From: Oikopleura dioica
Taxonomy: Eukaryota; Chordata; Appendicularia; Copelata; Oikopleuridae
Direction: 5' to 3'
DNA length: 64,000 nt
Assembly (NCBI GenBank): GCA_907165135.1
Contig: OU015566.1
Span: 1,986,501-2,050,500, forward strand
Each line of letters begins with the position of its first letter. The first letter of the stretch is position 1. Below, piece by piece: positions 22,606 to 33,217 of this stretch. The notes beneath the pieces are model-generated. The model was not told the origin of the DNA, did not search any database, and saw only the letters and a program-made list of their open reading frames with translations. Position numbers and translations under genes: made by a program.

Positions 22606-24581
22606 ATGGTGCTCAATATACCGGTTCTTGAGAAACCTGGGTTAGAGATTTGCTGGGAGAATAATGGCACAACTTCGAACTGTATCGACCAAAATGGAAC
22701 GTATCCCGCTGTGACGAGCGCAAAATATTGCTTTGCGTGTGAGACTTATGATATTCCAGACTGGCTGGATGGGTTTGTGACGTTTCTTTGGGTTCTGTTT
22801 TCGATAGACATCTTTATCGCCTTCTACTGGATGACGTTTATGTGGAACAACACCAAATGTCGCGAAAGCATCTTCAAATTCGCCGATGATCGGGAATCAA
22901 ACCTAAAACCTGGTCCCGGCAAAAAGATCCAGAATTGCTGCTGCCTGGCGATTTCTGTTCCCAAGGACAAATTCTGCTGCTGCTGCGCAAAACCACTCGA
23001 CAAAGCGGAAGAATCGGGCAAACGCGGCTACAAATGTTTCAAGAAAGTTTTCTGTCTGCCAGACGGGAAGAGAACTGCGGAGGAAAACAAGACTTATAAC
23101 TACTGGAATGACGTTGTCAAAGGGGAAATCGAAGAGGGAGACGTGATTTTTGGGCACAAAGCGTTTTATTGGCCGCCCAGCTGGCCGAAATTTACTCTTT
23201 CGGAAAAGAAGAGAATTGCTTTTTCCCTTGCTTTTCAGGTAGAAGAGTATTCTTCTTGAGTTTGCGGTGTTTTTTTCTGGAAAATTCTCCATTTCACGTC
23301 ATTTTTTCAGTATGCTCCAATTTTGGCTCTCCTCCTTGATTTCTACTTCGACATCGAGTATCTCAACCAAATCTCGCTCTACACATCCCGAAATATCATG
23401 GACAAACACATACAGATCAACAATGGAGCCCTTATCGTCGTTGCAATTTGGGATATCTTCAGTTTTTTTACTGTTCCGCTGACTTGTATGATTGTTTATC
23501 AAATGTCTTTTACGCCGAATTTGAAGAAGAATTTGATTGGAGAAGTTGTCTTACTGAATATCAGGTAATTTTCACCGATAAAATTTCCTTTTTTTGAAAA
23601 GTTAATTTCGATCTTCAGCTATCTCCTCGAAGATGGAGTCGAATTGATGCTCCAGTACTATTTCTTCGACAAATACGCCGGCGTCAAATACGACTACGCC
23701 GAGCAGCAAAAATTTTGGGTCGTCATCATGTCCGCCTTTATTTCCTTCACGCTCGCTGTTGGCAACATTTTCATCCTCAGCCATCTTTTCCATCAACTCA
23801 ATACAGCGAAAAAGAACAACCCTGACAAAGAAATATCCGGCATGCAGTGGTGCTTTTTGGTCTTTTTGTTTTGCCTCGGGCTTGTGCCGCTTTTGGCGAT
23901 GTTTTTCCGTGTTATTGCATCGAGCTATCAGATTTTTACCTTCCGGAAGTATCGGACTGGCTGCTTGCATTACGAGCTTGACACGAGTAAAAACATAGCT
24001 CAAGTTATTCAGGTGAGAAAATTAACTAAAATGCGATCAGAATTTTTAAATAAGGCAAAACTCTTCGATTTCAACTGCTGGCGAGCAATCGACTACCCTT
24101 TGATTTTCGGAAATTTTCTCGGAATTTTGCTCCACTTTTTCATGGCTTGCTATCTTGCAGTTGAAGCATTTTTTGGCGCACCAGTGGATATAAAAATGGT
24201 CGAGCCGGATCTGAATTATGAGATTCAGGAGCTAGAAATGCCGAAAAATAATGAGCGGGAAATGTCGCCAGGTAAGAATTTATCAGAGAACTTTTTCAAA
24301 GAGGCTTTTCAGATGAACTTTCTGAGCTGAACGCCAAGGAAGAAGATACAGTTTCCAATGCCAATGATTCTTTCGACAGCCCGCCACCTTCATACGAAGC
24401 TCCAAAATCAACAAAAAAGAAGAAATCAAAAGAACAGGAGCCTGTGACAACCCAGCCTGAAAGAAATGATGAGCCAATTTATCAAGAACCACCAAAAGAA
24501 ATTAAGAAACCTGTTCGACCGCCCCCGCCACCGGTTCAGAAAGAAAGTATAAATGCTCCTGTAGATATTTGATTGTATGAA
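22606..24581 (+). CDS. multipass membrane protein with C-terminal PPxY tail
   Basis: Five exons (22606-23238, 23311-23564, 23619-24012, 24055-24271, 24313-24581) give 588 residues. There is a short Cys-containing extracellular-looking N-terminus, about seven hydrophobic segments (first at about residues 55-80), and an intracellular loop with Cys clusters (NCCCL, FCCCC) that could be palmitoylated. The hydrophilic tail contains PPPSYEAP, a PPxY motif that binds WW domains such as Nedd4 ligases, and a PPPPP run. The 42-bp intron 24013-24054 keeps frame if retained. I do not recognise the family; topology is vaguely like XK-type scramblases but no signature confirms it. Confidence 0.7.
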
Positions 24582-25065
24582 ATTTCACAAAAAGAAGAAA
24601 TAAATCCTCGAGAATCATACGAATCAGGGTTCGAAATCGCCTGATTTTTCGCTCCGATTTCGAACCCTGATACGAATGGAATGAAATACTTTTTATATCG
24701 AAGTAAAGTACTGTTTGAAGCAAAAATAAATGCATATATTTTTGGTCAAAACAAAGTCACGTTTCGTTTACGCTTGCTCCATATTACATAACTTATCGTA
24801 TCTTTTCATAGAATGCTCTATTCTTCGATCAAATAGTCGGTCATCTGTTCCGAATAAATGTCGTAAATAAGTATGACGTAGACTACACAGTTTTCGCAAG
24901 TATTTATTCAGAAAAGTCAGAACACTGGAATTGCCCGCGGCAGTTTTCTAGAGCGCGCTATCGCTACTCGATAAGGTTAACGTTCCAGCGACCTTTTTAG
25001 CTCATAGAGCTGCGGTGAATTACTGAATAAATTATCTTCCCATCAAAAAAGAAGGGAAGCAGAAA
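24582..25065. other. intergenic with a perfect 17-bp hairpin
   Basis: ATCAGGGTTCGAAATCG at 24623-24639 pairs exactly with 24655-24671 around a 15-base loop, about 45 bp after the stop of the membrane protein, so it probably lies in its 3' UTR. AATAAA is at about 24725. The rest shows nothing coding. Confidence 0.6.
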
Positions 25066-28000
25066 ATGAAGCTTCTACCAATTCTAACAGTCGCAGCAAG
25101 AAAAAGCTCAAGAGAACCAGATCCACGAAGCGAGTCTTATCCAAGAGATTTGGCGCAATTTAGACAGGAAGAAAAGAGAGAGCAATTTAGAGCGCTCATT
25201 AGCGGTGATTTACAATGTATTCCAGAGGTACTCTTAAAATCTTTTTTTTTCTCCTGAAACCCCTGTGACACCCTTATTCAATTTTTTATCTCTGAGTTGC
25301 ACTAAAAAATCGCATTTTTTATCGAAAATTCACTAAAAATATTCATTAAAATCAATTTCTTTGCAAAAAATTTTAACTCAAAATATGGGTGTCACTATGA
25401 TAACCCTCGATAAATACTAGAAACCGTTTACTGTCAGAATGCAATGATAAAAAATCAATTAACTGCTCAAGTTTCCACTTAGATTTTTGCTTCCCCGTCA
25501 TTTTTTACATTCATCCTTGCTTCTTGGACTCCAAAACAAGCTCTTACCATTCTGCTGTTTAGGAAAACCGTATAATCGGGGGTCAGTTCGCTGGTGCTCT
25601 AACGTGGCGTTGGCACGCATTCCTGCCCCAACTTTTCTGCGGTGCAACGGTTCTTGATTCCCGGACAGTTCTCACTGCTGGGCACTGCTGTTACAAATTC
25701 GAGGGGCAGTACAGTACTGGAGATTTGGTCGACAGATACGATGTTGAAGTGGGAATGGTTAATTTGAACGATTTGCCAGGAGATAATCCGGGAAATGCGC
25801 ACAGAAAACTTTATCGAGCGCAGAGATTTGTCAGACATCCGGACTACAGGGAGGATTCGGAATCGGCGGAGAACGATGTTTGCTTGATTTTCACGAGAAA
25901 ACCAATCAGGTAAAAAGCCCCCTGATTAAGGCCGAATTGAACTTTTCGACTCCAATCGATTCAAATCAATTTTTAAAAAGGAAGCGATAAGAAAAAAAAA
26001 CTTTATAAAACTACCGCTCTCTTTACTAAAAACTCTCCCGGTATCGCGATGTAAATCCTCTATCTAATAATTATCTTGTCCCCTTCGGTGAGATAATTGC
26101 CGTAGAGAGCGCAGTTGACTTAGACGTATTGAATTTTCACGATTTCAAATCTGGCCCGAGCTGACGTTTTCGAAATTTATTACATTAGAGGGTTACCGTA
26201 TTCTGAAATTCCGCTTCAGCATGAATAACGGCGTTGCTCCCGCCTGTCTACCAGACGACGGAATTCCCGATCCAGATGTCGACCTATCCGCTGAAGCTCC
26301 ACCAGTCTGTTTCACCGCTGGTTTCGGAAAATACGATTACAATGTCCAACAACTTTCAAGCAAATTGAAGGAGATGAAGGCGAACATCTACGATGTTGAC
26401 CAGTGCAATGAGAAGTTCGAGGATGTCTGGGGATACGGCATCCGAGAAGAGAGCGAAATCTGCGCAGGAGACATTTCTGGCACAAATTCCACTTGCTCTG
26501 GTGATTCAGGAAAGGGATGAAAACATCTGTGCTGAAAAAAATTGTTTCCGCCCGGGCTCGAACCGGGGACCTTTCGCGTGTTAGGCGAACGTGATAACCA
26601 CTACACTACGGAAACGTTCCATCCCTTTTCAGGTTCTTCCCTCATCTGCATTGAAAATGACATGCCCGTGATTCGCGGTGTCACGAGTTGGGGAGTAGAC
26701 GGTTGTCGACGAGCAGGCTTCCCGGGCGTCTTTGCTCGAACGAGCAACTTCCTTGATTGGATTAAAGACGAGCAGCGGAAATTCAAGATGGAAGCGAATG
26801 GGCAAGACATTTGCGACGAGGGCTTAGCGAGCGACTGCTACAATGGCTGCGTCAAGAGCCACATTCCTAACTGGGGATCGAATGGAATTATGGGAACTCC
26901 GATCAAGGGAGGAAGCTGGGAGTGCACCGAGGGGGCCAACACTTGCAGCTACATCTGCGACGAGGGCAGTCAAGATACAGGAATCACGACGAGATGCGAT
27001 GGTGGAGAATGGAGGGTTCCAAATGTAACTTCGATTAAAGAAACTTCAGCGTTTAAAAATATTTTTAGAATAGGCAATTGAAATATGGAGACTGCCGCCG
27101 ATGCAATCGTCGAGACTGGGATTTCGAAGTCAAAGAAATCGAGAAAAAAACTGATCTCAAGTTTGTCTGCAATCTTTCTGACAACACAGAAGTCGAATGC
27201 ACGATTTGGTGCCCGACAAAAGCGACTGGGTACAAATTGAACTGCGATAGAAAAATTCGACTCAGTGATGATTCCTGGAGCAGGAACAATTGGAATCCCG
27301 AGGACTTGTGGACAGACGAAGAAGGACTAAAGATCAAGTAAGTGGATAAGGGCGCCGTCGGCGAGGGGAGATAATTGTGTTTTGGGATACATATGGAAAT
27401 GCTGATGATGCGGATTTCGACGACTTCTATCAACAACCCTAATCGTTTTCTCTAGTTGCGACGATGACTCATTCCCCGCTCCTCCGGGAGAGCCAGAAGT
27501 ACCAACGGGCCCGGACGGCCCATCGGGACCAGATGGACCTGAAGAACCTAAAAACCCTTGTGGTCCAGTCCCTCACCCGACAGTTGGTGGAGAATGGATC
27601 TGCGGAGAAGAAAATGGCCGTGAAACATGCCACCATACCTGTCCTGGCGGAATCAGAGTAAAACCCAAAGCAAGTTTGCTTTTTTCATCATTTTCTTTTC
27701 TAGACGGACATTGTCACTACTTGCATGGAAAGTGGCTGGAGTGGAGTGAGCAAAGGCGTGATAAAAAAAGCATCGTGCGAAAAATGCGTCTTGAGCGATC
27801 TTCTAGCGGATCATCCTACTGATGGAGAATGGGATTGCACGAATGATGGAACTAGCGTTGTTTGCTCCTTGGATTGCTCAAATACAGAACACAGGTATTT
27901 TCCAGCCAAAACGAATGAGAACTCTTATCCTAATTCTCAGTCCCGAGGATGTCTCAAAATTCGTCTGCGAGCGAAAAAAGGGAAAAACAATCCTCATCGG

Positions 28001-28284
28001 TGCCCAAAGATGCGATGCTCCTCCAGTTGTTCTTCCTGAATGCGATGTTGCCTCTTTAGAGGAATATTTGAAGGGTAAATACCCCGACTACGTGTTCGAC
28101 GAAGGTATGTTCCCTGAACTGTTTTGAAAACTGAAATTATTTTCAAGCCGACTGGAATCTTTCAAAACTCGACTCAAGCGGCAAAATCGCCCACAATTGC
28201 GCGAAAAACAAGGGCAAATGCAAAGTCAAGAAAGGAAAGGTCTCCTGGAATGTCAAAGTCAAGGGCGATCTCAGCTGTGCATAA
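25066..28284 (+). CDS. modular secreted serine protease with C-terminal Cys-rich repeats
   Basis: Signal peptide MKLLPILTVA, Lys/Arg/Glu-rich propeptide, then a trypsin-fold domain starting IIGG (about 25575), His in TAGHC, Asp in NDVCLI, Ser in CSGDSG. The specificity position six residues before the Ser is Ser, not Asp, so chymotrypsin/elastase-like cleavage is more likely than tryptic. After the protease come three or four modules of the form G-xW-xC...C...C...C..W..C (sushi-like), with a short G-P-D collagen-like spacer near 27485-27560. Exons start at 25066, 25563, 26220, 26633, about 27071, 27457, 27704, 27950, 28150. The intron at 26510-26632 is GA-AG and holds a tRNA; that at 27670-27703 is GC-AG. 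Likely extracellular proteolysis; substrate unknown. Confidence 0.85.
26544..26615 (-). tRNA. tRNA-Val (anticodon AAC)
   Basis: 72 bases on the minus strand beginning GTTTCCGTAGTGTAGTGGTT and ending GTTCGAGCCCGGGCGGAAAC. The acceptor stem GTTTCCG/CGGAAAC, D arm, anticodon loop CCTAACA and T arm all pair. It lies antisense within intron 26510-26632 of the serine protease gene. Confidence 0.95.
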
Positions 28285-28436
28285 ATTTTCTTTCCTGTTT
28301 TTATACTTTGTGAATTTTTTTGGTGAAATAAACAACGACTCGTTGAAGCAGGGTTAGTTTATTTGCTCGTCATGCAGAAGTAAGAAATAAAGAAAATAAA
28401 AACATATAAGCGCTGATTTTTCCCAATGATGATGTT

Positions 28437-29124
28437 TTATCCGAACATTGCTTGTCGGTATCGAGCAGAACCTCCGTCAATGGCTCGGAGTCGTCGACCA
28501 GTGTAAGCGTTGAATGCTCGACCGCCCATTCCGGTGGCGAAATTTCCGTCACCAGCGCGTTTTTCCACTGAAGGAAAGGTTGGTTGAGAAGATAAAACGG
28601 GGAATAATTGCTAGATTTATGATTTTTAGAACTTTAAGGGGGAGTTCGACGAGAATAAGAATTTTTGGAACAAATTTCCCAAAAAACCCGATTGTGTAAG
28701 TATATTTCGACTTCTCGGTTGGGAAAAGAAGGGTATTAAGAATCTATCGGCAAAGAGTTTCGCGAGTCTTCGCAGAAATTTCGTGCACTTCTTTACCAAA
28801 AGTGTCCGAAAAAATCAGAAAATTGCCAAAATGGCAATTTGGGGTCCACTTTGAGACAAGTTTTCGACCATTTTTTCTGGTCAAAATTTTTTCTTCTTTT
28901 CGCCGATAGATTATTTCAACCTTTTTCTTTTCACCCGAAAAGTCCAAATTTTTCCAGCCAATCAGGTTTTCTCGGAATTTTGTTCCAAAAAGTCCCGATT
29001 CTCGTCGACCCCCTCCCCTTAATTTCTAGAAACCCCCCTTAAAAAGCTTACTTGGTTCATCGTAGTCGTAGAATTGAGCAGAAGCCATGGTTCCGAAAAG
29101 AGCGATGATCGAAGAAAACTTCAT
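28437..29124 (-). CDS. 67-aa secreted precursor, possible amidated peptide
   Basis: Exons 29124-29052 and 28567-28437 join in phase. Signal peptide MKFSSIIALFGTMASA, a short Tyr/Asp/Glu spacer, then MEKR, followed by a 43-residue region containing one RR pair and ending ...RQAMFG before the stop. Lys-Arg and Arg-Arg are prohormone convertase sites and a terminal Gly is the usual amidation donor, so mature peptides including one ending in Met-Phe-amide are possible. The region is also Gly/Arg-rich and could be a structural secretory product. A TATAAAA box is 58 bp upstream on this strand. The intron contains a TTAA MITE. No known peptide family recognised. Confidence 0.6.
28634..29022. mobile_element. 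TTAA MITE in the peptide-gene intron
   Basis: 389 bp bounded by TTAA with ends GGGGGAGTTCGACGAGAAT and the complement of GGGGAGGGGGTCGACGAGAA; inner blocks TTTTTGGAACAAA/TTTGTTCCAAAAA also pair. No coding capacity. Confidence 0.75.
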
Positions 29125-29181
29125 TTTTTGGTCGATTTTTCTTTTTCAAGTCGATTATGATTTGGAAGAAAATTGTCCTCC

Positions 29182-29188
29182 TTTTATA
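29182..29188 (-). promoter_or_regulatory. TATA box of the peptide gene
   Basis: TATAAAA on the minus strand, 58 bp upstream of the ATG at 29124. It shares a 440-bp divergent promoter region with the CUB gene. Confidence 0.6.
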
Positions 29189-29497
29189 CCGACCAATTAT
29201 CATACAAACGGCAAAGCGAAATCAACCGTCAAATGCTGATGAATTTCATGACTTGTCAGGATTTCGATGAATTTCTAATTAAAACTAATCAAATACGGAA
29301 TAATTAACCACACCAAACGGTCTCAAGAAGCAAGAATCGTGAAATCATAACAAGCTTCAAACAAAATTTTCCATGTACACCCGCTTGATCATAAAAAAAT
29401 TGAGCAAAATCTAAAATAAACAGTTGCCCAAAGAAAGTGTTTAACAAAAAATTGGAAGTGGTACTAATGTTTGTAAGCGCGACAAGCTCGTCGCGGG

Positions 29498-29504
29498 TAT
29501 AAAA
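29498..29504 (+). promoter_or_regulatory. TATA box of the CUB gene
   Basis: TATAAAA 66 bp upstream of the ATG at 29564, following a GC-rich CGTCGCGGG stretch. Confidence 0.6.
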
Positions 29505-29563
29505 TGAAGGGAACGAAAGGGTCAGTTATCAGATTTGTCAGAGAGAGAAAGAGATAACAGTAA

Positions 29564-30571
29564 ATGAAGGTATGATTTTTTTCGAAGATTTTTGATAATT
29601 TTTTTCTTAGCTCGCTTTTCCCTTATTCTCAGCTGCTCTTGCCCTTGGAACAATAAGTTCAGAAGACACCTCTCAAATCACCGAAGAAACTCGAATCTGG
29701 ACTCCAGATACAACCGCTCGAATCGAATTCAATCTCGTCGAAGGTGCCCTCACCGAATCTTGGTCGATCCCAGTCGATGGGGAGGGAAACTACTTGCCGA
29801 ACCAGTACTACCGAGTTTACGTCACAGCTCCAGAAGGCTACTCAATCCGCGCTCGAATCGCTGACAACGTCGACATCGAGGATGCCGGACTTGGCGGTGT
29901 GTGTGATCAAGACGCTGCGATTTTCTACAACGGTCCCGATGGAAATTTCGAGCTTGCCCGCCTCTGCGGCGCGATTGCGAACCCCATGGATGTTGTTGGG
30001 ACCAGATCCGACATGACACTCGTTTTCAAGTCGAACGAAAATGTGATCGTCAAAACTGGAATGAGCGTTACTTTCACAGCGTTTTCGGAGCCGCCAAATA
30101 ATCTCGCTTGGAACTCGGTTCAGAACGCGTTTGAGGATATCAAGAGCTTGGTGTTTGATGGACATGATCATAAAAGAGATCATATTCAAGATCGAAAGGT
30201 AAGATCAACGCCATTTATTCGCTGACGAATAATTTGATCTCTAGGCGAAGCACTTCCAAAACATCTTCTCCCGCTTCACCTGGATGGGCGAGCACAACAA
30301 AATGCCCGGCGATTGCTCTGTAATGGCGGACGTAGGAGAAGAAGCAGACTTTGTACCCCCAGTCGTCGATGAAAATGCACCATGTGATACGATTGCAAAT
30401 TTTGTTGCCGCTCTTAGAAGCTTCCACTACACCTATGTCTGCATGGACGGAATCGACACCAGCGTCAATAAACGAATGATTCCAGCGAAGACCAAGGCAA
30501 TGCTCAAGAGGCAAGAAGATTTTCTTACCAATCAGAAGTTTCATGCGATGGGCTGCCTTTTGGCGCCATAA
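29564..30571 (+). CDS. secreted single-CUB protein
   Basis: Exons 29564-29569 (ATG AAG only), 29611-30198, 30245-30571; 306 residues. Signal peptide MKLAFPLFSAALALGTISS. Residues about 25-160 form a CUB-like domain with VCDQDAAIFYNG, ARLCG and MTLVFKSN, corresponding to the usual Cys pair, acidic Ca-site region and core strand. The rest is a helical-looking C-terminal half with further Cys residues and no domain that I recognise. Secreted; a structural or binding role is inferred only. TATA box and short first intron support a strongly expressed gene. Divergent from the peptide gene at 28437-29124. Confidence 0.85.
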
Positions 30572-30727
30572 AATTCTTTTCTTCTCTTTTTCAAGTCATT
30601 TTTTGTACACAATTTTTCAAATAAAATTCCCCGATAAATCATAAATTCAAAAGAAAAATCGCAGTTTTACATGACAAGAGATGGTAAAAAACGCCTGCCC
30701 TGTCGTAACTTCTATCTCTTTCGCTAT

Positions 30728-31316
30728 TTATTCACGTGCTAGAACTTGAAAAACAGAGTCCATTTCGAGCTCGAGTCGTTCTAAGTGCGACGCATGAGCG
30801 ACGGACATCTTTTTCTTTAGCCGCTGCATTTCGTGGCCTTGCAGTTTGTTCTTTTTGTCCACGCTCATTCGTCTCTAGAATCATTTCTTCGATGGAAAAA
30901 GCTTCTTTCAAGAGGCAAACCTGAGTCAAAGGTCGTCCAGGGAGCATTTTATCGTCGAGTTCGTCAAGTCGTTCCGCGACGAATCGCTTTTTGACTTCTA
31001 GAATTCCGCAGCGATTCTAGAACTCTCAAAAGAGACGAAAAATATTTCCAGAGCTACCTTATTGCCATAAAAATAGGTTCGTATTTTACTGTCACAAGCT
31101 CGTTTTTCCGCATTATTTCTAGAAAAGGCGAATTTCTCGGTTTTGCTTGTCGCTTCGCTGCGCCGCCATAGTTTCAGTCCTAGAGAGAAATTCTAGATAA
31201 CTGCTTAGATTCTAGATAAGAGTCTTTTAATTAAGTTTTTCTGGGAAAAAAGGCTTTTTAATTTTATCGAAGGGATGCCCTTAATGGAAATCTGTTTTAG
31301 ATGTACCTGAATCCAT
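30728..31316 (-). CDS. small basic/coiled-coil protein, unknown
   Basis: Four exons (31316-31307, 31179-31058, 31016-30921, 30874-30728) give 124 residues in continuous phase with 41-46-bp introns in the last two gaps. Contains a basic stretch with IRTYFYG, LDELDDKMLPGRPL, and a C-terminal helix rich in Lys, Glu and Leu (LKKKMSVAHASHLERLELEM). The IR.YFYG fragment recalls part of CLP1-type RNA kinases, but the other CLP1 motifs are absent, so I do not assign it. AATAAA overlaps the stop codon on this strand. The first exon is the weakest part of the model. Confidence 0.55.
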
Positions 31317-31647
31317 GGTTTCTTGCAAAATCTCTAGAAAATCGACTCGAAAAAAATGGATAATCCGAAAAAACGTGATTTTTATTACACAATTTTTGAT
31401 GGACTGTAGGTGCGGCGTCGAAGTGCGAGGCTTTATTCAAGCGGCGATTAGATTGTTGACTTTGTGGAATAGAGGACCCCAAGTGGGAAAGCAGGAACAA
31501 GCTCGATAAATGCCTTCAGAGCAAATACACGCTCAACAATTTTACCACTTCGACCTGTCAACTAAACAACTTTTTCAATTGACGCGCGGCGAAATCAGTT
31601 TCTCATGCTTTTTTATCGCAAATCTTATTTTCTCATGAAGCTTTCTT
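31317..31647. other. intergenic, no gene recognised
   Basis: AT-rich with short frames only; nothing with splice support. Confidence 0.35.
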
Positions 31648-32473
31648 TTACAAATAACATTGGTTCGTCAGTTGATAAGGAGTGGTAGGATAGTCACAGT
31701 AAGTCGGTAGCGGCCCCTTAGTTTCTAAAGGAGAATCTTCCTCTCGGTCATCTTGAAGCAGAATCAGATAGACGATGAAAAGACTGGCGATGGATTGACC
31801 CCAGCCAAGGTACAGACAGAGTCTAAAAAGGAAGATGTTACAGAAAAAAATCGTCAAGCTCGTCTTACCCGAAATCGAATTCCATATCTCCATGTCCATG
31901 TTCTTTCAGGACGAAAAGCGCGTACCAGCTGCAGACGACGCAGATCATAACGCCACTCATGAAAATGAAGATCGCGCTCGTCTGAAAAAGATCTGTTCTG
32001 AGTCAATTCATTCTTGGACTTACCGATTTCCAGACGAGTTTTTTGCAGTTGTTATCTTCATAAATTCTCGTCGTGCTCATCCCCATGAAGCCGAAACACA
32101 TGCCAAGAAAGATGAAGATCGAGCTCAAAACTGCCAGTCCTCGCATGACGAGATAGGTCATTTCCATGTCAAGAATACTGTCCTCGAGGTAGAAGCAAGA
32201 ATATGAAACGGGAGAGCCGACAATGCATTCCCAAAATAATCCTCGTTGTTTGTCACTGTCTCCAACCAAAGATGCACTTTTTCGGATTAATAAATTGTAA
32301 AAACAGAGGAAAAGAGAGACAGATCTAAATCCGATCCTGAGCTCCGCATTAAAATCGGCAAATCGTGGGGTGATGATTATGTAGACTGAGTTCACAAGAA
32401 GACCCATTTCAAGAAGAAGGATAATCGGCTGATACGGATTCGGAGGATTTCGGTATACTTTTTCGTACTCCAT
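31648..32473 (-). CDS. claudin/PMP22-like four-TM protein
   Basis: Exons 32473-32024, 31981-31869, 31822-31648 give 245 residues. Four hydrophobic segments: about residues 17-35, 92-112, 150-172 and 187-208. The first extracellular loop holds KQRGLFWECIVGS with a second Cys downstream, a loose version of the W-GLW-C-C claudin signature, followed by 'MRGLAVLSSIFIF' as in TM2 of claudins. The tail is acidic and Pro/Tyr-rich. A role in cell junctions or as a MARVEL/PMP22-type membrane organiser is likely. The first loop has only one clear hydrophobic segment before it, as expected. Divergence means a non-claudin 4-TM relative is possible. Confidence 0.7.
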
Positions 32474-32588
32474 GTTGCTTTTTTTTTTCTGAAGGGAAAT
32501 ATTTGCAACAAAAAAATATGAAAAAAAAATTTTTTTGAGAAACTTTTACATTTTTTTTTTGTTAAAAATTTTGATAAAATTACCTTTG

Positions 32589-32915
32589 TCACAGTTTTTT
32601 GGCGATAAAAATTGCAAATAAGTGTAATTTCTCTTTGTTGATTTCAATTCTTTTGCCTCCCTCTCTTATTCGTTTTTCTTTCTGCAAACTTATTTTTTCA
32701 AGCTCTTCTGGGCTAACCTTTGCGATTGCACTTTGGAACAAAGGAGGAGTGGAAATGAAACGGCGCGAAAATAAAGAGTGATCCGGCGGCGCCCCCTGCC
32801 GCTCCGGCGAATCAATACAACCATTCTCATCCTTTCTCGACAAATCCCAGCTTAATTGATCCTTTATTCGATTTTGCATAAATTCTAAAGCGATCGTTTT
32901 CTCACATTTGGTCAC
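32589..32915 (-). CDS. hypothetical 108-aa protein
   Basis: Uninterrupted frame, basic and Lys/Glu-rich in its second half (SPEELEKISLQKEKRIREGG). No signal peptide, TM segment or domain recognised. Codon usage looks coding, but there is no splice, promoter or poly(A) support. It could also be an exon of a gene whose other parts I missed. Confidence 0.35.
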   Translation of the reverse strand: MTKCEKTIALEFMQNRIKDQLSWDLSRKDENGCIDSPERQGAPPDHSLFSRRFISTPPLFQSAIAKVSPEELEKISLQKEKRIREGGKRIEINKEKLHLFAIFIAKKL

Positions 32916-33217
32916 GACTTTTCGGATGATCCCCGGACCCCCCAGAAAGGGCTGTCACTAGAATGAATCATCAATAAAATCACTAGAAACCTCCTTGAAC
33001 TTCAGGAAGTCAGGACCGTGAAATCATCTTTTCCATAAAAAATCTCTAATCCGCTGATTCGCAGACAAAGCGTTGCAAATTTGATATATAGATGAATTTT
33101 AAAATGTCATATTCAATATCAAAAAGCTCTCAAGAAAGAGGGAGGGCCAGTTTTCTTTTGTGATTGGAAGATATATTCGAACACGAAGAAAATAAAGAAA
33201 TTAAGAGAGAAAAAAAG
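32916..33217. other. intergenic, promoter region of the next gene
   Basis: A TATATAG box at about 33083 lies 135 bp upstream of the ATG at 33218. Nothing else recognised. Confidence 0.35.
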
